From Pseudomonas sp. ATCC PTA-122608 (GTDB lineage: Bacteria > Pseudomonadota > Gammaproteobacteria > Pseudomonadales > Pseudomonadaceae): 64,000 nucleotides of DNA. Below the pieces are notes generated by a model. It was given only the letters and a program-made list of their open reading frames with translations. It ran no database searches and was not told the DNA's origin. The stretch's first letter is position 1, and each line of letters begins with the position of its first letter. Shown piece after piece: positions 58,945-64,000 of the stretch. The stretch covers positions 62,251-126,250 of the forward strand of contig NZ_LPNO01000020.1 in assembly GCF_001952855.1 (NCBI RefSeq), in the 5' to 3' direction. Position numbers and translations under genes: made by a program.

Positions 58945-59259
58945 TCAGGGTGTGAGGCGGCAGCCCTCGCGTTGGCCCAGCCATTGGGCGCTGTGGGTGC
59001 GGCCCAGGCCGCTGGCGGTCACCCGGTGTTTTTCCGGGTTGTCGGTGAAGGCGCTGGTGGGCACGTATTGCTTCACATAACCCACGCAATAATCAGCGGG
59101 ATTGCCTTCCACGTACCGGCACGAGCAGTACTCCTTGGCGGTGTAGGCGGCGATGATGTCGGGGAAGGCTTGCAGGTTGACCCGCTCGTGCCAGACCCAG
59201 CCGAGCAACACGAGCAGCAGCAGGATCAACAGGCTGATGAAGGGATGACGGCGGATCAT
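58945..59259 (-). CDS. Small membrane-anchored protein with cysteine motif
   Basis: The 104-residue protein has one membrane segment at about 8-24 (FISLLILLLLVLLGWVWH). The remainder is probably periplasmic with cysteines in YCSCRYVEGNPADYCVGYVK, so disulfides or a metal site are possible. I do not recognise a family; in some Pseudomonas genomes similar proteins carry the label amidase without visible basis. It overlaps the serine hydrolase stop by 4 bases (ATGA), so it is coupled with that gene. Confidence 0.7.
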   Translation of the reverse strand: MIRRHPFISLLILLLLVLLGWVWHERVNLQAFPDIIAAYTAKEYCSCRYVEGNPADYCVGYVKQYVPTSAFTDNPEKHRVTASGLGRTHSAQWLGQREGCRLTP

Positions 59260-60335
59260 GGTTGCACCGCCGCAAGGACGCGCTTGAGGAGTTCGTTGTG
59301 GCGATAGCTACCGTCGCGGTCGTCGCCGTAGCGCACGATCACCAGGTGTTCATCGGGCATCACGTAGAGCGCTTGGCCCCAATGGCCAAGAGCGGCGAAG
59401 GTGTCAGCGGGCGCGTCCGGCCAGGGTTTGGCGGCGCCTTGCACTTCGCGGTTGAGCCACCATTGGCCGCCGGGGACGGCTTCGTCCTGGCCGGGCTTGT
59501 AGCGGTCGAAGGGTTGGCGGTTGAACGTGACCCACTCTTTGGGCAGCAGTTGGCGATCGCCCCAGCGGCCATCACGCTGCATCAGCAGGCCTACGCGCGC
59601 CAGGTCGCGGGCGGTGAGGTAGGCGTATGAGGACGCGACGAAGGTTTCGTCGGCGTCGCTTTCCCAGGTGGCGTTGCGGATACCCAGCGGCTGGAACAGG
59701 GCGGTCCATGGGTAGTCGATGTAGGCCTTGTGGCCGAGCATGCCTTTGAGGGTGGCGGACAAAATATTGCTATCGCCGCTGGAATAGCGGAAGGCCTGGC
59801 CGGGGGTGCTGAAGGTAGCGGTGTCGGCGGTGAATTCGGCCATGTCGTGGCGGCCGCGGGTATAGAGCATTGCGACCACCGAGGATTTCAGTGGAGCGAA
59901 TTCGTAGTCTTCCTGCCAGTCGAGGCCTGAGGCCCAGTGCAGGAGGTCGGCCATGGTTACGCTCGGGTGTTGTTTCATGGGTGGGTAAAAGCGAGCGGCG
60001 GGGTCGGTGAGTTTGAAACGGTTTTCGCCGAATGCCACGCCGAGTACCGTGGCCATCAGGCTTTTGCTGATGGACCAGGTGAGGTGCGGGGTGTTGGCGG
60101 TGGTGGGGGCGGCGTAGCGTTCGTAGATGATTTGGCCGTCGCGGATGACCAGCAGAGCATCGGTGCGGATGCCTTTGCGGGTGGTGTCGTCGCGGGGTGG
60201 GAACGCGTAGTCATCCAGGGCCTGGGTGGCCGGGCTGGTTAGTTGCTGGCCTTGGGACCAGTCTTTGGACGGCCAGGTTTCGGCGTGGGCCGTCAGGGTG
60301 AACAGCAGCGCGGCGTAGAGCAGGCCTTTGAACAT
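59256..60335 (-). CDS. Exported serine hydrolase, class C beta-lactamase-like (NylB type)
   Basis: The 359-residue protein has a signal peptide (to THAE) and the penicillin-binding fold. SxxK is at Ser88-Lys91 in TWSISKSLMA, and the second motif YSSGDSN resembles YxN. The C-terminal part QALYVMPDEHLVIVRYGDDR is the third strand. It is closest in pattern to 6-aminohexanoate-dimer hydrolase-like and esterase members, not true beta-lactamases; the substrate is unknown. It is coupled with the small membrane protein gene. The large repeat lies upstream. Confidence 0.88.
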   Translation of the reverse strand: MFKGLLYAALLFTLTAHAETWPSKDWSQGQQLTSPATQALDDYAFPPRDDTTRKGIRTDALLVIRDGQIIYERYAAPTTANTPHLTWSISKSLMATVLGVAFGENRFKLTDPAARFYPPMKQHPSVTMADLLHWASGLDWQEDYEFAPLKSSVVAMLYTRGRHDMAEFTADTATFSTPGQAFRYSSGDSNILSATLKGMLGHKAYIDYPWTALFQPLGIRNATWESDADETFVASSYAYLTARDLARVGLLMQRDGRWGDRQLLPKEWVTFNRQPFDRYKPGQDEAVPGGQWWLNREVQGAAKPWPDAPADTFAALGHWGQALYVMPDEHLVIVRYGDDRDGSYRHNELLKRVLAAVQP

Positions 60336-60411
60336 GGAGTTTGAGACTCAGGGCATTCAAGCCCGCGAGGCTAGCCCAGGGGGATGACGGTTTTGTTACG
60401 GGCCCTGGGGG

Positions 60412-61245
60412 GAGTACATATCCGTTATTTGGGTGATGGCTGATATGGGTTCCGCTCTTACAGCGGCTCACTTTTGAACAGCACAAAAGTAAGCAAAACG
60501 CTCTTGCCCCACCACTCGGCACCTCGCTTGGGCTCGGTGTGCCCTCACTCCGGCTTTGGAGCGTGGGCCGCCGCGATGGGCCATCCATGGCCCAGCGCGG
60601 CTAACCCGGCGTCCTGCCGGGTTACCCACGCTCCAAAGCCTGCGTTCGGCCAGCGTGGTTTAACGGGGCGCCTAAGATCAAGATCAAAAGCAGATCAAGG
60701 GCACAGCGGCCTACAGGCCGGCTTGAGTGTGGTGAAGCAAAGGCTAAATCAAAAGCAACGGCAAACGCGGTCCACTGTGGGAGCGGGCTTGCTCGCGAAG
60801 GTCGTTAACGATGACGCTGGCATCCTGGATGAACGCGGCGGTCTCAGGTTTTTCGCGAGCAAGCTCGCTCCTACAGGAAAGCAGCTCTGCTTTTGCTTTT
60901 AACACTCAAGCCGGCCTGTAGGCCGCTGTGCTCTAGCTTTTGATCTGCTTGTGATCTTGATCTGCGGGCCCCGTCAACCACGATGGCCGCAAGCAGGCAC
61001 GGTGGAGCGGGTAAATCGGCAGGGAAGCCGATTTAGCCGCGCCGGGCCATGGATGGCCCGTCGCGGCGGCCCGCGGAGCCGAGCAGGAGTGCGGGCATGC
61101 CGAGCCTAGGCGAGGCACCGAGTGGTGGGGCAAAGACCTTTTGGTTACTTTTGGCTGGGCCGGCATTCCGGGCGTTTGCCAAAAGTGACCCGCTGTAAGA
61201 GCGGAACCCTAAGCCGCCGTTACCGAAGAAACGGATATGTACACA
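60412..61245. repeat. Large palindromic repeat element, copy 2 (inverted)
   Basis: This 834-base element starts at GAGTACATATCCGTTATT and ends AACGGATATGTACAC. Its left half is the reverse complement of the right half of copy 1, including GGCTTTGGAGCGTGG, the GGCCATCCATGGCC block and GCCTAAGATCAAGATC. Its right half matches the left half of copy 1 in reverse. A REPIN (60776-60875) is again at the centre. Frames inside were judged spurious. With 60336-60411 and 61246-61387 it fills the gap before olsB. Confidence 0.92.
60776..60875. repeat. REPIN at the centre of repeat copy 2
   Basis: TGTGGGAGCGGGCTTGCTCG at the left and CGAGCAAGCTCGCTCCTACA at the right form a hybrid of the two arm types, in the reverse order of the REPIN in copy 1, consistent with inversion of the whole element. 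Confidence 0.9.
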
Positions 61246-61274
61246 AACAACCCAACAACCCACCGGCGAAACGC

Positions 61275-61303
61275 CTGTCATCTAAGCGTCACCGTAACTT
61301 CAT
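61275..61303 (+). promoter_or_regulatory. Pho box upstream of olsBA
   Basis: CTGTCAT-CTAA-GCGTCAC-CGTA-ACTTCAT has three 7-base units on the 11-base period of PhoB sites (CTGTCAT-N4-CTGTCAT). The first is perfect, the second 4 of 7 and the third 4 of 7. It ends 84 bases before the olsB start, as expected for phosphate-starvation induction of ornithine lipid synthesis. Confidence 0.65.
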
Positions 61304-61387
61304 GGAGATGACACCGGCCCTACATAGCCTGACATGGCACAAACAAGTCGACCGGCCGCAACCCTGGCCGGCACTCGGAGACTCGCC

Positions 61388-62143
61388 ATGACTCAGATCG
61401 CCCGCATCAGCGACACCGGCAATGAACGCCGCCTGCAAGCCGAACGCCTGATCGGCGCTCAGGCTTTGCAGGAAGCCCAGGCCCTGCGCTTCAACGTGTT
61501 CAGCGGCGAATTCAACGCCAAGCTGAAAGGCGCTGAACTGGGCCTGGACATGGATGACTATGATGTTCACTGCAGCCACATCGGCGTGCGGGATTTGAAC
61601 AGCGGTCGACTCGTCGCCACCACCCGTTTGCTCGACCACCAGGCCGCCAGCACCCTGGGCCGCTTCTACAGTGAAGAAGAATTCAGCCTCCACGGCCTGC
61701 TCCACCTCAAAGGCCCGATCCTGGAAATCGGCCGCACCTGCGTCGACCCCGCCTACCGCAACGGCGGCACCATCGCGGTGTTGTGGGGCGAGTTGGCCGA
61801 GGTGCTCAACCAGGGCGGCTACAGCTACCTGATGGGCTGCGCGAGCATCCCGATGCACGACGGCGGCATCCAGGCTCACGCGATCATGCAGCGCCTGCGC
61901 GAACGCTACCTGTGCAACGAACACCTGCGGGCCGAGCCGAAAAAGCCACTGCCAGCGCTGGACCTGCCGTCCAACGTCATCGCTGAAATGCCGCCCCTGC
62001 TCAAGGCCTACATGCGCCTGGGCGCGAAGATTTGCGGCGAACCGTGCTGGGACGAAGACTTCCAGGTGGCCGACGTCTTCATCCTGCTCAAGCGCGACGA
62101 GTTGTGCCCGCGTTATGCCCGCCACTTCAAGGCAGCCATGTGA
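61388..62143 (+). CDS. olsB: L-ornithine N(alpha)-acyltransferase
   Basis: The 251-residue GNAT-like acyltransferase transfers 3-hydroxyacyl groups from ACP to ornithine, the first step of ornithine lipid synthesis. LQEAQALRFNVFSGEFNAKL, then VRDLNSGRLVATTRLLD and LEIGRTCVDPAYRNGGTI are OlsB/hemolysin-type signatures. The start ATG has GGAG eight bases upstream; an in-frame ATG 18 codons earlier was rejected. The stop overlaps the olsA start (TGATG). A Pho box lies 84 bases upstream. Confidence 0.92.
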   Translation: MTQIARISDTGNERRLQAERLIGAQALQEAQALRFNVFSGEFNAKLKGAELGLDMDDYDVHCSHIGVRDLNSGRLVATTRLLDHQAASTLGRFYSEEEFSLHGLLHLKGPILEIGRTCVDPAYRNGGTIAVLWGELAEVLNQGGYSYLMGCASIPMHDGGIQAHAIMQRLRERYLCNEHLRAEPKKPLPALDLPSNVIAEMPPLLKAYMRLGAKICGEPCWDEDFQVADVFILLKRDELCPRYARHFKAAM

Positions 62144-62937
62144 TGAGCCGCCTTCGGGTGTACGGGCGAATTGCCCGCGTGCTGGTGGTGGTGGCCCTGG
62201 GTTTGACCATGGCCAGTGTGTTTGGCGTATTTGAGCGTTTGGGCGTGGCCAACTCGATGGTGCGCCGTCAGCGCTGGTCGCGGTTTTTCATGGCACGGTT
62301 GACCAACGCCCTGCCCTTTCGCGTAACCGTTCACGGTGAGTTGCCGCAACAGTCGATGCTGTGGGTCAGCAACCATGTGTCGTGGACCGACATTCCGCTG
62401 CTGGGGATGGTGGCGCCGATGTCGTTCCTGTCCAAGGCCGAGGTGCGCACCTGGCCGGTGGCGGGCTGGTTGGCAGCCAAGGCCGGCAGCCTGTTTATCC
62501 GCCGCGGTTCGGGTGACAGTCAGTTGATCCGCAAACAGATGACGCGTCACTTGGAACAAAAACACCCGCTGTTGATGTTCCCGGAAGGCACCACCACCGA
62601 CGGCCGCACCCTGCGTACGTTCCATGGGCGGTTATTGGCCAGCGCAATTGATGCCGACGTGTCGCTGCAACCGGTGGCGATTCGTTACCTGCGCGACGGC
62701 AAAATCGACCCGCTGGCACCGTTCATTGGCGATGATGATTTGCTCTCGCACCTGATGCGCTTGTTTGGCAATGACCAGGGCGATGTGGAAATTCATCTGC
62801 TCAAGCCGATTGCCTGCGCCGGGCAGGAGCGTGCGGCGCTGGCGTTCCAGGCGCAGCAAGCGGTGCAGAAGGCGTTGTTTGGTGAAGTGGTGCAGCCGGC
62901 AGAACCGCGCCGAGCCGGAACCCTGGCCGCCGCCTGA
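62143..62937 (+). CDS. olsA: Lyso-ornithine lipid O-acyltransferase
   Basis: The 264-residue PlsC-type acyltransferase has an N-terminal membrane segment (about 8-28), NHVSWTDIPLLG carrying the H(x)4D motif near residue 77, the FPEGTTTDGRTL motif near 146 and SLQPVAIRY. It esterifies the lyso-ornithine lipid made by OlsB. It is translationally coupled to olsB (one-base overlap). A REPIN begins 10 bases after the stop. Confidence 0.91.
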   Translation: MSRLRVYGRIARVLVVVALGLTMASVFGVFERLGVANSMVRRQRWSRFFMARLTNALPFRVTVHGELPQQSMLWVSNHVSWTDIPLLGMVAPMSFLSKAEVRTWPVAGWLAAKAGSLFIRRGSGDSQLIRKQMTRHLEQKHPLLMFPEGTTTDGRTLRTFHGRLLASAIDADVSLQPVAIRYLRDGKIDPLAPFIGDDDLLSHLMRLFGNDQGDVEIHLLKPIACAGQERAALAFQAQQAVQKALFGEVVQPAEPRRAGTLAAA

Positions 62938-62947
62938 ATGCATACCC

Positions 62948-63047
62948 TGTAGGAGCGAGCTTGCTCGCGAAAAGCTAATAGGCGACACGGGCGACCGGGA
63001 GCACTGCGTTATCGTTAACGATCTTCGCGAGCAAGCTCGCTCCTACA
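62948..63047. repeat. REPIN overlapping the 3' end of the ACP phosphodiesterase gene
   Basis: TGTAGGAGCGAGCTTGCTCG at the left and the inverse CGAGCAAGCTCGCTCCTACA at the right. The right arm (63015-63047) is read as the last ten codons and the stop of the minus-strand acpH gene. Confidence 0.92.
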
Positions 63048-63602
63048 GAATGTTTGCAAGATCGGATAAAACATCCGGAAGTCCTCACTCAACGGCTCAT
63101 ACAGCGCTCGCAATTCCTGCATGGCATGGCCCAGTTCTTCGGGCCGTGTCAGGCGCCGGCCGATTCCCCGCAGTACCTGTTCCATCACCGCAAATTCCCG
63201 ATACGAACCCAGCCAGTCATCCGCCGCCATGTACGGCGCAATCTGCGCCAGCCGCCCCGGCAGCGCCGGCTCTTCGGCGAGCACCCGGTATACCCGGGAG
63301 GTAAAACGCTCGAGAGGTTGATCGGCGTACAACGCCCAATCCCGCGCCAGGCAGTGGTCGAAAAACACATCGAGGACGATCCCGGCGTAGCGGCGTCGGG
63401 TCAGTGTGAAGCGCGACAGCGCCTCCCCTATCAGTGGATGGCTGTCGGTGTAGCGATCGATTGAGCGGTGCAACTGAATCGCCGACTCGATTTGCGGGCT
63501 GAACTGGCCTTGCAGGCGACCTTTAACAAAGTCGCCATACAGGCTGCCGAGCAATTGAGCAGGAAGTTGGCCGCCAAGGTGCAGATGTGCGAGATAATTC
63601 AT
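63015..63602 (-). CDS. acpH: ACP phosphodiesterase
   Basis: The 195-residue HD-like fold protein removes the phosphopantetheine group from acyl carrier protein. MNYLAHLHLGG, LLGSLYGDFVKGRL and FDHCLARDW are typical of AcpH, and QLHRSIDRYTDSHPL carries conserved charged residues. The final ten residues CRSELAREDR are encoded by the REPIN right arm and not by native sequence, so the original end (near ILQTF) has been replaced. The reading frame remains intact up to a TAA in the REPIN spacer. Confidence 0.9.
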   Translation of the reverse strand: MNYLAHLHLGGQLPAQLLGSLYGDFVKGRLQGQFSPQIESAIQLHRSIDRYTDSHPLIGEALSRFTLTRRRYAGIVLDVFFDHCLARDWALYADQPLERFTSRVYRVLAEEPALPGRLAQIAPYMAADDWLGSYREFAVMEQVLRGIGRRLTRPEELGHAMQELRALYEPLSEDFRMFYPILQTFCRSELAREDR

Positions 63603-63631
63603 GGCGTGCAGTTTAGCACTGCCGCCAACGT

Positions 63632-63735
63632 ATCGTTATAACCCGATATACCGATTTAATCTGGCCTAAGACCAAAATCATATTGGTGTATCGGGATGTA
63701 ACGATTTAAAGTTCGCCTCATCGCGATATAACGTT
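63632..63735. promoter_or_regulatory. Repeated operator-like sites ATCG-N8-CGAT
   Basis: Three 16-base sites occur: ATCGTTATAACCCGAT (63632-63647), ATCGGGATGTAACGAT (63690-63705) and ATCGCGATATAACGTT (63720-63735), the last one imperfect. A fourth partial copy, CGATATACCGATTTA, starts at 63644. They fill the region between acpH and the ArsR-type gene and are likely its operators. Confidence 0.65.
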
Positions 63736-63758
63736 TTACAAACTTGAGCATCACTGCC

Positions 63759-64000
63759 ATGTCCATCGACCTCGACGAAATAATAAAAGCCCTGGCGCAC
63801 CCAGTACGGCGAGACATCCTCAACTGGCTGAAAGACCCGAAAGTGCAATTCCCCGAGCAGTTGCACAACCACGAATACGGCATTTGCGCCGGGCAGATCG
63901 ATCAACGCTGCGGACTGTCCCAGTCCACCGTGTCGGCGCACCTGGCGAACCTGCAACGGGCGGGGCTGATCAGCAGCCAGAAGGCCGGCCAATGGCACTT
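63759..64000 (+). CDS. ArsR-type HTH regulator, 3' end cut by window
   Basis: The 80 codons present start MSIDLDEIIKALAHPVRRDI, then LNWLKDPKVQFPE. A winged HTH follows with GICAGQIDQRCGLSQSTVSA and HLANLQRAGLISSQKAGQWH. LAHPVRRDI and STVSAHL are ArsR/SmtB hallmarks. The single Cys in GICAG and the RCG Cys may or may not sense a ligand; no classical metal motif is visible. It probably binds the repeated sites just upstream, and its target would be itself or a gene beyond the window. Confidence 0.88.
   Translation, partial: MSIDLDEIIKALAHPVRRDILNWLKDPKVQFPEQLHNHEYGICAGQIDQRCGLSQSTVSAHLANLQRAGLISSQKAGQWH

Noticed and set aside
57317..59080. A 587-codon plus-strand frame opposite the M20 hydrolase
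   Set aside because: Antisense to a gene with all metal-ligand motifs; it crosses an intergenic repeat and has no domain.
1..64000. CRISPR arrays, integrases or IS elements
   Set aside because: No regularly spaced direct repeats and no transposase or recombinase domain was found. Repeats are REPINs and related palindromes.

Overview
The window reads as chromosomal DNA of a Pseudomonas of the fluorescens group. The GC content is high. Small palindromic repeats of the REP/REPIN type (TGTGGGAGCGGGCTTGCTCGCGAA and TGTAGGAGCGAGCTTGCTCGCGAA families) sit between many genes. One gene is a clear PhaG, and many regulators, MFS transporters and small catabolic clusters are present. No phage, integrase, insertion sequence, CRISPR array or rRNA operon was seen. 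The assignment to genus rests on protein and repeat recognition, not on a search.

Layout. 1-4 kb: an AbrB-type membrane protein cut by the left edge, ung, a HibCH-like acyl-CoA enzyme and two small exported proteins. 4.1-12.4 kb: a guanidine assimilation operon (ABC importer, carboxyguanidine deiminase subunits, biotin-dependent guanidine/urea carboxylase). It is preceded by a good sigma54 promoter and a guanidine-I (ykkC) riboswitch. A REPIN lies in frame inside the carboxylase gene, and no allophanate hydrolase follows. 12.4-15.7 kb: rsuA, phaG, tRNA-Gly(CCC), a GNAT gene and a DUF6124-like gene with a long leader. 16-24 kb: an SDR/XRE divergent pair, a RelE-type toxin-antitoxin pair, two MFS genes with a divergent LysR gene, hicAB and ogt. 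24-36 kb: stress and resistance genes (DUF4142, fosA), a CoA-transferase/HMG-CoA-lyase/MFS cluster with a LysR regulator, a Bcr-type exporter, an iron alcohol dehydrogenase and a SIR2-like DUF4917 gene.

36.2-61.2 kb is bracketed by two mirror-image copies of a 0.73-0.83 kb palindromic repeat, each with a REPIN at its centre. Between them lie an aldolase/DapA-like pair under an XRE-cupin regulator, a Fur-type sigma/anti-sigma/TonB receptor set, a PfpI protein, a DMT transporter, a methyltransferase, the lemA-TPM-TPM group, bglX, a cardiolipin-synthase-like gene, a YceI gene, and an IclR-amidase-MHS transporter-M20 hydrolase cluster. 61.2-64 kb holds olsBA (ornithine lipid synthesis) behind a Pho box, an ACP phosphodiesterase whose C-terminus is encoded by a REPIN, and the start of an ArsR-type regulator with repeated operator-like sites.

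How it works together: the window is mostly accessory metabolism. It covers nitrogen scavenging (guanidine, amides), iron and phosphate starvation responses, small-acid catabolism and export, each with its own local regulator. The most informative sequence signals are regulatory (sigma54 plus riboswitch, Fur box, Pho box, ATCG-N8-CGAT sites, TGACAC-N3-GTGTCA operator) and the effect of REPINs on coding regions.
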